A DNA stretch of 64,000 nucleotides from Paludibacteraceae bacterium (GTDB lineage: Bacteria; Bacteroidota; Bacteroidia; Bacteroidales; Paludibacteraceae), in contig JAGBRL010000059.1 of the NCBI GenBank assembly GCA_017632345.1, positions 80,473 through 144,472 of the forward strand, in the 5' to 3' direction. The translations under genes were made by a program, and so were the position numbers. The notes beneath the pieces are model-generated. The model saw only the letters and a program-made list of their open reading frames with translations, did not search any database and was not told where the DNA came from. Below are positions 8,099-16,556 of the stretch, piece by piece (positions within the stretch are counted from its first letter, which is position 1; each line of letters begins with the position of its first letter).

Positions 8099-9259
8099 TT
8101 ATCTGTTTAGAAGGATTGCAGGCAGTTCATTTGCAGAACCGTCTTCTTTCACGACCGGGAAGTCGCCTTTGTAGCACCAGTGCGTGTTTGAAATCTTGTG
8201 TTCGCGGAAGAGTCTTGCCATGTCTCTGTACCATCGTAGTCTTGCCTCCTCGTCTATGTGATAAGGGTAAACGCCGAACTCGCCGCAATTGATCTGGACG
8301 CCAAGAGAGTCCGCAAATTCCTTCAAATGGTTGAAGTGTGGGACTAAAGAGTCTGCAACCGCATTGATGTTAAGTCCTCTTAATCTTTGTCGTTGCTCTT
8401 CAGTGTATTTCTCGTAGCAAGATGTGTCTTTGATAATCCATCCGGGGTAATCTATCTTGTCTGTGAAAAACTTAGTAAGAGGATGCCAAGGTGCTCGGTA
8501 ATGGGTTACCAGGATCGGACCGTAGAAATGGAAGCTTAGAATCACATTTTTCTCAGCTTGCGGAATACTCAAACTGTCTATCGTTCCAGGTGCGTTCCAT
8601 CTGTTGGAGCCAATTACGAGGCAGCGGTTAGGCTCCTCCTTGCGAATGTTTTGAATAAACTCGCTAACAAGTTCGTTCCATTGCGCGCAAGTTGGAGCCG
8701 TTGGTTCGTTGAGGAATTCGTAAGCAACAGAGTCTGTTGAATATTTCTTTAAATCCTTTTGCAGATCAGCCCAGATAGAAAATATTCTCTCTTGAGCAGT
8801 CCTGTCTTCAAAAAGCGAATTTGGCTTTTCGTTCTCATGGTTGAAGTGATGCGAACGTACAATGTGAAGGTCAACAATAACCCTAAGTTTGTTTTCGATA
8901 GACCAGTTTATCGCATTGTTAAGAAGAACGAACGCGTCTTCGTTGCGTCTCATGTCATTATCATACATCTGCTCTTCGTCAATCGGTATTCGCACATGGT
9001 CAAAGCCCATTGCGGCAATAGAGTCGAAATCTTTTTTCGTGATTAGCTCTTCACGCTCTTTTCCGCGCAGAGAAGACTGGGACAGCCAGTGGCTGACGTT
9101 CACGCCAGTTCCTATCCGGAAGCCATGTTGCTCTGCAGTTGCTAACAAAGAGTCGCAAGAATTAGACTCGTTCTGATTTGATGTCTGAGTTCCGCCGTAT
9201 GCAGCAAGAACAGACGCAATCCCCAAAGCGAGGAGTGCCTTTTTAGGAAACATTTTCAT
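8099..9259 (-). CDS. Glycoside hydrolase family 5 (endoglucanase-like), degenerate lipobox
   Basis: 386-residue GH5 (beta/alpha)8-barrel enzyme, expected to cleave beta-1,4- or related glucans or mannans. RIGTGVNVSHWLS starts the barrel, the acid/base Glu is in FLNEPT and the nucleophile Glu in NCGEFGVY; DHVRIPID and SFHFYGP are further family blocks. The N terminus has a hydrophobic stretch (about 8-21) ending VLAAY-GGT, which reads like a lipobox (LAAC-GGT) in which Cys has become Tyr (codon TAC at 9199-9197). The enzyme is therefore probably exported to the periplasm without lipidation. It stands alone, divergent from lysS. Substrate not determined. Confidence 0.87.
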   Translation of the reverse strand: MKMFPKKALLALGIASVLAAYGGTQTSNQNESNSCDSLLATAEQHGFRIGTGVNVSHWLSQSSLRGKEREELITKKDFDSIAAMGFDHVRIPIDEEQMYDNDMRRNEDAFVLLNNAINWSIENKLRVIVDLHIVRSHHFNHENEKPNSLFEDRTAQERIFSIWADLQKDLKKYSTDSVAYEFLNEPTAPTCAQWNELVSEFIQNIRKEEPNRCLVIGSNRWNAPGTIDSLSIPQAEKNVILSFHFYGPILVTHYRAPWHPLTKFFTDKIDYPGWIIKDTSCYEKYTEEQRQRLRGLNINAVADSLVPHFNHLKEFADSLGVQINCGEFGVYPYHIDEEARLRWYRDMARLFREHKISNTHWCYKGDFPVVKEDGSANELPAILLNR

Positions 9260-9479
9260 TGTGCTTTAAATTTTATTTGTTAATAAATAGCCTGCGAGAG
9301 GCATCGGTTTTGCAAGTATGTGATTTTTTTTGAAATAAGCAAGAATTGTGATAGGGAAAATGTTAGGAAGAAAAAAAAGGAGAAAAAAGAGGGAAGGATA
9401 TGTCGATGTGCAAATATTCAGGCATGAAAAAATCTTGAGTGCAAAATATTTTAGAAGAAAATGATGCTTCAATTTGTAA

Positions 9480-9495
9480 TATTTTTGTATTTTTG
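9480..9495 (+). promoter_or_regulatory. lysS promoter -7 elements
   Basis: Two adjoining TATTTTTG copies (9480-9487 and 9488-9495) match the -7 consensus. A TTTG at 9473-9476 is too close to serve either as a normal -33 element. The second copy runs into GCGGACGT, the same sequence that follows the -7 element of the phosphoglucomutase gene. Confidence 0.55.
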
Positions 9496-9614
9496 CGGAC
9501 GTTGAGGTGGGTGAGTACGTGTCAATCTTGAGTTGATGTACAGAATGCAGTAAACCTCAAAAGCTAAATGTATAACGGAAGTTGATGTAACTTTCTTTAA
9601 ATCAAGTTGTTCAG
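9496..9614 (+). promoter_or_regulatory. Structured 5' leader of lysS
   Basis: About 115 bases lie between the promoter and the lysS ATG. TTGAGGT at 9502-9508 can pair with ACCTCAA at 9554-9560, enclosing a second helix in which GTAC (9515-9518) pairs with GTAC (9537-9540) and TCAA pairs with TTGA. A second hairpin (AAGTT/AACTT) sits at about 9579-9594. The ten bases AGTTGATGTA occur twice, at 9531-9540 and 9580-9589, once in each structure. This could be a regulatory leader; no known riboswitch family is recognised. Confidence 0.4.
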
Positions 9615-11342
9615 ATGAGTTTATTAGAATTAAGCGAACAGGAGATTTTAAGACGCGAAAGTCTTAAGGAATTGCGCGCGATGGGGATAGAGCCATATCC
9701 TGCAGCGGAGTATGTTGTGTCTGATTATTCTCAAAATATAAAAGAGGAGTTTTCTGACGATGCACCTAAAAAAGAGGTGACTGTAGCCGGACGTATCATG
9801 AGCAGACGTATCATGGGAAAGGCGTCATTTATGGAGCTTCAGGACAGCAAAGGACGTGTGCAAGTTTACATATCTCGCGACGACCTTTGTCCGGGCGAGA
9901 ACAAAGACATGTACAATGTCGTGTTCAAGAAACTTCTTGACATTGGTGACTTTGTGGGAATCAAAGGATATGTGTTCCGCACTCAGATGGGCGAAATCTC
10001 TGTTCACGCAGAGGAGATAACTGTGCTGAGCAAATCTTTGCGTCCGCTTCCTATCGTTAAGTATAAGGACGGTGTTGCGTACGACTCGTTCGACGACCCT
10101 GAACTTCGTTACCGTCAGCGTTACGTTGACCTTGTGGTTAATGACGGCGTGAAGGACATCTTCATGAAGCGCTCCAAGGTTTACAAAACCTTGCGTTCTG
10201 TGCTTGACGAGGCTGGGTACACGGAGGTGGAAACTCCGACTTTGCAGCAAATCGCGGGAGGCGCGAGCGCTCGTCCGTTCATAACGCATCACAACACGCT
10301 GGATACAGACCTGTACCTCCGTATCGCAACGGAACTGTATTTGAAGCGACTTATTGTTGGAGGTTTTGAAGGTGTGTATGAAATTGGCAAGAACTTCCGC
10401 AACGAAGGTATGGACAGAACTCATAATCCGGAGTTCACTTGTATGGAACTTTATGTTCAGTACAAGGATTACAACTGGATGATGGACTTTACCGAAAAGT
10501 TGCTCGAAAAGATATGTTTTGAAGTTAACGGCAGCTATGAGACTAAGGTGGGCGACAATGTCATCAGTTTCAAAGCGCCATACAGAAGGCTTCCTATCCT
10601 TGACGCAATAAAGGAGAAGACAGGATATGACCTTAGCGGCAAAAGCGAAGACGAAATTCGTGAAGTGTGCAAGGCTTTGAACATGGAGATTGACGACACT
10701 ATGGGCAAGGGCAAGCTTATTGACGAAATATTTGGCGAGTTCTGCGAAGGCACGTTTATTCAGCCTACGTTCATAACGGACTATCCTGTGGAGATGTCGC
10801 CGCTCACAAAAATGCACCGCAGCAAAGAGGGATTGACCGAACGCTTTGAGCTTATGGTGAACGGCAAGGAGCTTGCGAACGCATATTCGGAGCTTAACGA
10901 TCCTATCGACCAGATGGAACGATTCAAAGAGCAGCTCAGGCTTTCTGAAAAGGGCGATGATGAGGCTATGTTCATAGACCACGATTTTGTGCGTTCTCTT
11001 GAGTATGGTATGCCTCCGACAGCTGGAATCGGAATCGGTATAGACAGGCTTGTCATGCTCTTGACTGGGCAGACTACTATACAGGAGGTGCTTTTCTTCC
11101 CTCAGATGAAGCCGGAAAAGGTGCAGCCTAAAGATGCAGTTGCAAAATATACGGAAATAGGTGTTCCGGAAGAGTGGGTGGCTGTTATACAGAAGGCTGG
11201 CTTCTTGACTGTTGCAGCACTGAAGGAGGCAAATCCGAACAAGTTGCATCAGGATATTTGCGGATTGAACAAGAAGTTTAAGCTTGAACTTGCGAATCCT
11301 TCAAAAGAGGACGTTGCCGCATGGGTCGGCAATATCAAATAA
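9615..11342 (+). CDS. lysS: Lysyl-tRNA synthetase, class II
   Basis: Charges tRNA-Lys with lysine in the cytosol. 575 residues: an OB-fold anticodon-binding domain (about 55-145), then the class II catalytic core with motif 2 in [15 protein letters not shown] and motif 3 in [12 protein letters not shown]. It is about 70 residues longer than the E. coli enzyme; the extra C-terminal part (from about 505, [11 protein letters not shown] onward) is a small helical domain typical of Bacteroidota LysRS and ends with an HhH-like segment. The ATG at 9615 gives a normal N terminus. First gene of a probable lysS-gpsA-pgi run, with a long structured leader. Confidence 0.97.
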   Translation: MSLLELSEQEILRRESLKELRAMGIEPYPAAEYVVSDYSQNIKEEFSDDAPKKEVTVAGRIMSRRIMGKASFMELQDSKGRVQVYISRDDLCPGENKDMYNVVFKKLLDIGDFVGIKGYVFRTQMGEISVHAEEITVLSKSLRPLPIVKYKDGVAYDSFDDPELRYRQRYVDLVVNDGVKDIFMKRSKVYKTLRSVLDEAGYTEVETPTLQQIAGGASARPFITHHNTLDTDLYLRIATELYLKRLIVGGFEGVYEIGKNFRNEGMDRTHNPEFTCMELYVQYKDYNWMMDFTEKLLEKICFEVNGSYETKVGDNVISFKAPYRRLPILDAIKEKTGYDLSGKSEDEIREVCKALNMEIDDTMGKGKLIDEIFGEFCEGTFIQPTFITDYPVEMSPLTKMHRSKEGLTERFELMVNGKELANAYSELNDPIDQMERFKEQLRLSEKGDDEAMFIDHDFVRSLEYGMPPTAGIGIGIDRLVMLLTGQTTIQEVLFFPQMKPEKVQPKDAVAKYTEIGVPEEWVAVIQKAGFLTVAALKEANPNKLHQDICGLNKKFKLELANPSKEDVAAWVGNIK

Positions 11343-11364
11343 GGTTTAACGTTAAGTGTTGTTA

Positions 11365-12363
11365 ATGGATAAAGAACCTAAAATAGCGGTGATAGGCGGC
11401 GGCAGCTGGGCTACGGCAATCGCGAAGATTTGTCTTGTGAACAAAAGCCGTAGCATAAACTGGTATATGCGTCGAGACAGTCAGATTGCAGAGTTTAAGG
11501 AGCTGGGGCATAACCCTTCTTATCTGACGAGTGTGCAGTTTGATACAGACCGTATTTCGTTCACGTCGGATATAAATGAGGCGGTTTGCTCTTCTGATAT
11601 TCTGATATTTGCCACGCCTTCGCCTTTCTTGAAGAGCCATCTTGAAAAGTTGTCGGCAGACATGTCTGAAAAGATTATTGTCTCTGCAATAAAAGGGATT
11701 GTGCCGGATGAGAATATGATTATAACGGAGTATTTTCATGAAAAGTATGGAGTGCCGTATGACAATCTGCTAGTGCTTGCAGGTCCGTGTCATGCGGAGG
11801 AGGCTGCTTTAGAAAGGCTCTCTTACCTTACATTCGGCTGTCAATCCAGAGAAAACGCCAGAATGGTGGCAAACTTGCTCTCGTGCAATTTCATCAAAAC
11901 GTCGGTGATTGATGATGTCTTTGGCTTGGAGTACGCTTCTGTGCTGAAGAACGTCTACGCTATTGCTGCAGGAATTTGTCACGGGCTGAAGAACGGGGAC
12001 AATTTTCAGGCTGTGCTTATCTCCAATGCAATTCTTGAGATGAACCGTTTTTTGAATACGGTGGACCAAAAGCAGAGGAACATCAATGAGTCCGGCTATC
12101 TTGGCGACTTGCTTGTAACCTCGTATTCTAAGTTCAGCCGTAACAGAACATTCGGCACGATGATAGGCAAGGGCTATTCGGTGAAAACAGCTCAGCTCGA
12201 GATGGAGATGATTGCGGAGGGGTATTATGGCACAAAGTGCATAAAAGAGATAAACCAAAAGTATCATGTCACAATGCCTATCCTCGACGCTGTTTATAAC
12301 ATCCTTTATGGCCGGATTTCGCCGGCGATAGAGATAAAGCTGCTGTCTGACAGTATGAGATAA
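11365..12363 (+). CDS. gpsA: Glycerol-3-phosphate dehydrogenase [NAD(P)+]
   Basis: Reduces dihydroxyacetone phosphate to sn-glycerol 3-phosphate, the backbone precursor of phospholipids. 332 residues from the ATG at 11365, which puts the Rossmann glycine motif GGGSWATAIAK at residues 9-19; GTG at 11356 is an unlikely alternative. FATPSPFLKSHL, LAGPCHAEEA, SVLKNVYAIAAGI (catalytic Lys) and GYLGDLLVTSYSKFSRNRTFG-type substrate-site blocks follow in the usual order. Twenty-two bases after lysS and 31 before pgi, so co-transcription is likely. Confidence 0.96.
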   Translation: MDKEPKIAVIGGGSWATAIAKICLVNKSRSINWYMRRDSQIAEFKELGHNPSYLTSVQFDTDRISFTSDINEAVCSSDILIFATPSPFLKSHLEKLSADMSEKIIVSAIKGIVPDENMIITEYFHEKYGVPYDNLLVLAGPCHAEEAALERLSYLTFGCQSRENARMVANLLSCNFIKTSVIDDVFGLEYASVLKNVYAIAAGICHGLKNGDNFQAVLISNAILEMNRFLNTVDQKQRNINESGYLGDLLVTSYSKFSRNRTFGTMIGKGYSVKTAQLEMEMIAEGYYGTKCIKEINQKYHVTMPILDAVYNILYGRISPAIEIKLLSDSMR

Positions 12364-12394
12364 TTGATTTCGAAGAATTATAAAATATTGATAA

Positions 12395-13735
12395 ATGGAA
12401 AATATTAAATTGAACATTGACAAATCTCTTTCTTTCATTTCAAAGGAACAGGTTTATGGTTATGAAGCTAAGGTTAAAGAGTGCCAGGCTATGCTTCACA
12501 AGGGAACAGGTCTTGGCAATGACTTTTTGGGCTGGTTGAACTTGCCGTCTTCTATAACAGATGCGTTCTTGAACGAAATTATGGAGGTGGCTAACGATTT
12601 GCGCAGCCGTTGCGAAGTTGTTGTGGTTGCAGGTATCGGAGGCTCTTATCTTGGCGCGCGTTCTGTTATCGACGCTTTGTCTAACTCTTTCGCATGGTTG
12701 CAGGAAAGCAAAAACCCTGTGATGGTGTATGCGGGTAACAATATCGGAGAAGATTATCTTGCTGAATTGTCTGAATATTTGAAGGGCAAGAAGTTCGGTA
12801 TCATCAATATATCTAAGTCAGGTACAACTACAGAAACTGCTTTGGCGTTCCGTATCCTTAAAACTCAGCTTGAAGAGCAGGTTGGCAAGGCTGAAGCTCA
12901 GAAGCTTATCGTTGCTGTGACTGACGCGGCTAAGGGCGCGCTTCGCACGCTTGCTACTCAGGAAGGTTACAGAACTTTCGTTATTCCTGACAATGTTGGC
13001 GGACGTTTCTCTGTTCTTACTCCGGTAGGTCTGCTTCCGATTGCAGTTGCTGGTTTCGACATCAAGCAGCTTGTAGCAGGAGCGCAGAAGATGGAAGAGC
13101 TTTGCGGCGAAAATGTGCCGTTTGCAGAAAACCCTGCCGCTATTTACGCAGCTACTCGTAACGAGTTGTATTCAAATGGCAAGAAGATTGAAATCCTTGT
13201 TAACTATCACCCTAAATTGCACTATATTGGAGAATGGTGGAAGCAGCTTTACGGAGAATCTGAAGGTAAGGACTTGAAGGGTATTTTCCCTGCAGCTGTT
13301 GACTATTCTACAGACCTTCACTCTATGGGTCAGTGGGTTCAGGAAGGCGAACGCACTATCTTCGAAACTGTTATCTCTATCAAGAACCCTAACAAGAAGG
13401 TTGTTGTTCCTACAGACGCAGACAACCTTGACGGTTTGAACTTCTTGGCGGGCAAGAGAGTTGACGAGGTTAACAAGATGGCTGAGCTTGGTGTGGTTAT
13501 CGCTCACGTTGACGGTCAGGTGCCTAACATGCAGATTGAAATGCCTCAGCTGAACGAATATTACATCGGTCAGTTGTTCTATTTCTTCGAAAAGGCTTGC
13601 GGTATCAGCGGTTACTTGCTTGGTGTGAATCCGTTCAACCAGCCAGGTGTTGAAGCGTACAAGAAGAATATGTTCGCTTTGCTTGACAAGCCAGGCTACG
13701 AAAAAGAGAGCGAAGCTATCAAGGCGAGATTGTAA
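12395..13735 (+). CDS. pgi: Glucose-6-phosphate isomerase
   Basis: Interconverts glucose 6-phosphate and fructose 6-phosphate in glycolysis and gluconeogenesis. 446 residues, the short bacterial form similar in size to Bacillus Pgi. Sugar-phosphate-binding SIS motifs [11 protein letters not shown] and [10 protein letters not shown], the signature [15 protein letters not shown], and the C-terminal [13 protein letters not shown] with the catalytic Lys are all present. Codon usage is strongly biased (many GCT, CTT, GTT), as expected for a highly expressed gene. Followed by a strong intrinsic terminator. Confidence 0.97.
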   Translation: MENIKLNIDKSLSFISKEQVYGYEAKVKECQAMLHKGTGLGNDFLGWLNLPSSITDAFLNEIMEVANDLRSRCEVVVVAGIGGSYLGARSVIDALSNSFAWLQESKNPVMVYAGNNIGEDYLAELSEYLKGKKFGIINISKSGTTTETALAFRILKTQLEEQVGKAEAQKLIVAVTDAAKGALRTLATQEGYRTFVIPDNVGGRFSVLTPVGLLPIAVAGFDIKQLVAGAQKMEELCGENVPFAENPAAIYAATRNELYSNGKKIEILVNYHPKLHYIGEWWKQLYGESEGKDLKGIFPAAVDYSTDLHSMGQWVQEGERTIFETVISIKNPNKKVVVPTDADNLDGLNFLAGKRVDEVNKMAELGVVIAHVDGQVPNMQIEMPQLNEYYIGQLFYFFEKACGISGYLLGVNPFNQPGVEAYKKNMFALLDKPGYEKESEAIKARL

Positions 13736-13764
13736 TAGACTGTCTTTTGCGGCAGACAAATTAG

Positions 13765-13792
13765 GGCACATTCGGAAGAGTGTGCCTTTTTG
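13765..13792 (+). terminator. Intrinsic terminator after pgi
   Basis: GGCACATTC (13765-13773), tetraloop GGAA, GAGTGTGCC (13778-13786), then TTTTTG: a nine-pair stem with one wobble. Confidence 0.85.
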
Positions 13793-13941
13793 TTTTTTGA
13801 CAAATAAAATTACGAGAAATTTATGCGTTTTTGCAGATTGCCTGAAATAAGAATTGTTCTGTTTTTGGGGATTTTATTTTGAGTTGTAGATTCAGTAAGA
13901 AAGAGGCCGTAAGGATTTGTGTGTTCTATAACATGTAGCGT

Positions 13942-13976
13942 TTTGTTGCAGAGAATGTTTTTTGTGGTTATTTTTG
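13942..13976 (+). promoter_or_regulatory. Promoter of the secreted GH5 gene
   Basis: TATTTTTG at 13969-13976; upstream TTTG (13942-13945, spacer 23) or TTG (13946-13948, spacer 20). Predicted start about 13982, giving a leader of about 35 bases before the ATG at 14018. Confidence 0.6.
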
Positions 13977-14017
13977 CGATGTTTAAAGTAAATGTTTCTA
14001 TACAAAATTACAGAATT

Positions 14018-15859
14018 ATGAGAAGGTTTTTATTTTCGGTGTTATTGTTCTTAGGGGCAATATCTGCGTTCGCTCAGTATCCGGCAGGTTCGCCGGTTGC
14101 GCTGAACGGCAAGTTAAAAGTATCTGGCACACAGATGGTTAATAAGTGCGGTAAACCTATTCAGCTTCGCGGTATGAGCACGCATGGACCGCAGTGGTTT
14201 TCAAATTGCTATTGTTCTGAGTCTTTGGACGTGATGGTGAACGACTGGGGCATCTCTTTGTTCAGGCTTGCTATGTATGTTTCGCGTCAGGAGAACGGTT
14301 TTGTCACGAACAAAGATCATTGGCGCAATTGGATTGACCAGTATGTGGACATGTGTGGCGAAAGGGGAATCTACTGTTTGATAGACTGGCATGTGTTAAA
14401 TCCAGGTAATCCAAATAATGACATAGATGCATCTAAAGAGTTTTGGGATTATATGTCTAAGAAGCATGGAGCAAAAGACCATGTGCTGTTCGAAATATGC
14501 AACGAGCCGAACGGCGTGGATTGGTCTGTCGTAAAGTCGTATGCGGAAACGATTATTCCTATCATCAGAAAAAATGACCCTAACACGATTATCATTGTAG
14601 GTACGCCAACTTGGAGTCAGGATGTTGACAAAGCGTCGCAAAATAAACTTTCCGGCGATAATATAATGTACACTTTGCATTTTTATGCGGGGTCGCACAA
14701 GGAGTATCTGAGGCAAAAGGCTCAGACTGCGCTTAACAATGGTATTGCTCTGTTCGTGACTGAGTTCGGCACAAGCCATGCGAGCGGCGACAAGGATTAT
14801 AGTCCGGAAGAGACTAAGACGTGGATAAAGTGGCTGAATGAACGCAAAATCAGCTGGGTTTGCTGGAGTTATGCGGACAAGAACGAGGTTTCCTCTTCGC
14901 TTATATCGGGCTCTTGCAGGGATAGAAAGTGGAATAACACTTCTGAGTCTGGCACTTTAATAAAGAATTTGCTGAAGGAAGATCTTATTAAGTTTGAGGC
15001 TTGCGACGGATCTTCTGATGCAGGTCAGGGTGATGGAGGTCAGAATGATAACAATCAAAACGAAGATGACGGTAATGACGACAATAATCAGTCTGGCGAT
15101 GGCTCGAATGATAATAACCAAGGGAATGTGGATGATGACGAAGAAGTGTCTGGTAATATTAGTTACCCTAAGCTTGCGGACCTTGTGGCTTCTGGCAATG
15201 TTTATCGAATTGTAAATAAAAAAAGCGGCAAGGTGATAACTACAGAAGGGGATCTGCTGGTTCAGAAGCCGAGGGATGAAAAAGACTCAAGACAGTTGTT
15301 CAAGGCTGTGGCGGACGGCGATTTTGTATTGTTCAGCAGTGCGGAGCAGGAAAATATGACAAATAAGTATAATCCGAACGACAATGCGGAGATTTTGCTT
15401 CAGGCTCCAAGCTCGTACGATGACCCGAGCGAGAAATGGTCGGTGACTAAGGTTGCTGAAAATGTATGGTTCCGTATTCAGAACAAAAGCACGAACAACA
15501 CCACATCTTGTATAGAAGCTAATGAAGAGTCGGGCGACAAAGTGCGTCAGGCTTCATGGAAGAGCGACGACGCGCAAATGTGGGGCTTTGAACTTGTTGA
15601 CGCTAAAGACGGTGGCACTTACAGTGAACTTTATGAAAATGACGAATGGACTATAATTCCCACTTTGGTGGACGATAAGTTTATTGTTGTAGGGGACGGC
15701 TTTGATGAGGTTTCCATTGTGTCTGTGTCGGGTGTGGTGCAGAAAGAGTTCGTGGTTTCTAGTTCTTACGACATGGCAGGTTTGCCAAGCGGAATGTATT
15801 TTATTTATTTAAAGAGTTCAGGGGCTGTTGTTAAGCGCTTCTCGGTTTTGAAAAAATAA
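14018..15859 (+). CDS. Secreted GH5 endoglucanase with R-type-lectin-like domain and T9SS sorting domain
   Basis: 613-residue multidomain cellulase. Start at the ATG at 14018, which begins the signal peptide MRRFLFSVLLFLGAISAFA; an ORF from 13919 only extends it artificially. Residues about 20-330 form a GH5 catalytic domain (LRGMSTHGPQW, acid/base Glu in CNEPNG, nucleophile Glu in VTEFGTS). A low-complexity Asp/Asn/Gln/Gly linker (about 330-385) leads to a domain opening YRIVNKKSGKVI, like ricin-type carbohydrate-binding folds. The last 70 residues end SGVVQKEF...GLPSGMYFIYLKSSGAVVKRFSV, a type A type IX secretion C-terminal sorting domain. Predicted surface-attached or released beta-glucanase. 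Confidence 0.93.
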   Translation: MRRFLFSVLLFLGAISAFAQYPAGSPVALNGKLKVSGTQMVNKCGKPIQLRGMSTHGPQWFSNCYCSESLDVMVNDWGISLFRLAMYVSRQENGFVTNKDHWRNWIDQYVDMCGERGIYCLIDWHVLNPGNPNNDIDASKEFWDYMSKKHGAKDHVLFEICNEPNGVDWSVVKSYAETIIPIIRKNDPNTIIIVGTPTWSQDVDKASQNKLSGDNIMYTLHFYAGSHKEYLRQKAQTALNNGIALFVTEFGTSHASGDKDYSPEETKTWIKWLNERKISWVCWSYADKNEVSSSLISGSCRDRKWNNTSESGTLIKNLLKEDLIKFEACDGSSDAGQGDGGQNDNNQNEDDGNDDNNQSGDGSNDNNQGNVDDDEEVSGNISYPKLADLVASGNVYRIVNKKSGKVITTEGDLLVQKPRDEKDSRQLFKAVADGDFVLFSSAEQENMTNKYNPNDNAEILLQAPSSYDDPSEKWSVTKVAENVWFRIQNKSTNNTTSCIEANEESGDKVRQASWKSDDAQMWGFELVDAKDGGTYSELYENDEWTIIPTLVDDKFIVVGDGFDEVSIVSVSGVVQKEFVVSSSYDMAGLPSGMYFIYLKSSGAVVKRFSVLKK

Positions 15860-15943
15860 TTTGCAGAATTGCCAAAAAGTGATGCGGGACGAGGCTTGCG
15901 AGTTTCGTCCCCATATAAAAAACAAAATAATTTTGCAGAAAAA

Positions 15944-15974
15944 TGTGATTTTATAAAAAAAACACATATATTTG
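15944..15974 (+). promoter_or_regulatory. Promoter of ssrA
   Basis: TATATTTG at 15967-15974, with a weak -33 (TGTG at 15944-15947, spacer 19). Predicted start near 15980, so the precursor carries about 28 bases before the mature 5' end. Confidence 0.6.
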
Positions 15975-16007
15975 CAGTCCAATACACTATTTGTTCAAAA
16001 TCAAGTC

Positions 16008-16400
16008 GGGGCTGACTGGATTTGACAGCGGGCAGAAGTGGTATGTAAGCATGCAGTGCACTGGTGGCCAGCACTTTAATCTTGGAGACCAAAAATTTAA
16101 CTGGCGAAGAAAATTACGCTCTTGCTGCTTAATCGAATCATAGTAGATTAGCTTAATCCCGGCACAAGGTGCTGGGACGAGACTTCTCCCGGATGCTACG
16201 CCCTGAAGCGGTCCGATACGGAGGAGCAGGAAAATCGGGGATAGTCAACATAGGCCTTGATGTGTTGATGAAGTTTTAAAGGATAAGGTTGCGGTTGGTG
16301 GCTTCGGTCTTGCTGCAGCACGAAAATTTAGGCGAAGATAAGCATGTAGAAAGCATATTAGTTCCTCGTTTGGACGAGGGTTCGATTCCCTCCAGCTCCA
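16008..16400 (+). ncRNA. ssrA: Transfer-messenger RNA (tmRNA)
   Basis: Rescues stalled ribosomes and tags the unfinished peptide for proteolysis. GGGGCTG at 16008-16014 pairs with CAGCTCC at 16393-16399 to form the acceptor stem (one G-T pair), followed by discriminator A; CCA is not encoded. The T arm GGTTCGATTCC is next to the 3' end. The tag reading frame runs from 16103 to the TAA at 16130-16132 and encodes GEENYALAA, normally preceded by the tmRNA-borne Ala. The central part has room for the usual pseudoknots. About 393 nt, normal for a one-piece tmRNA. Confidence 0.96.
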
Positions 16401-16403
16401 CAG

Positions 16404-16429
16404 GCGCGCTTTTTTGGTGCGCTTTTTTT
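16404..16429 (+). terminator. Intrinsic terminator after ssrA
   Basis: GCGCGC (16404-16409), T-rich loop, GTGCGC (16417-16422), then seven T: a six-pair stem with one G-T wobble. Confidence 0.75.
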
Positions 16430-16479
16430 GTATGTGATACCGTCTTTGGTTAATTTTTCTTAAAACAAGGCTCTGTTTA

Positions 16480-16509
16480 TTGAAAAATAGTTCTAATTGT
16501 TTAATTTTG
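16480..16509 (+). promoter_or_regulatory. Promoter of the TPR gene
   Basis: TTG at 16480-16482, 19-base spacer, TAATTTTG at 16502-16509. Predicted start about 16514, 43 bases before the ATG at 16557. Confidence 0.6.
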
Positions 16510-16556
16510 AACTCAGATTCCTAATTAGTGATTTTTTTTATAAAAGCAGACTTTTA

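Larger units (their letters stand above)
9260..9614. other. Divergent intergenic region between the GH5 gene and lysS
   Basis: 355 bases without a gene. The left part is A+T-rich and should hold the GH5 promoter, but I see no clean TAnnTTTG on the minus strand. 9480-9495 holds the lysS promoter elements and 9496-9614 a structured lysS leader, described separately. No credible small ORF. Confidence 0.6.

Noticed and set aside
9825..11249. 474-residue open frame on the minus strand inside lysS
   Set aside because: Exact antisense of a certain housekeeping gene; no recognisable domain, and its composition mirrors the codon bias of lysS.
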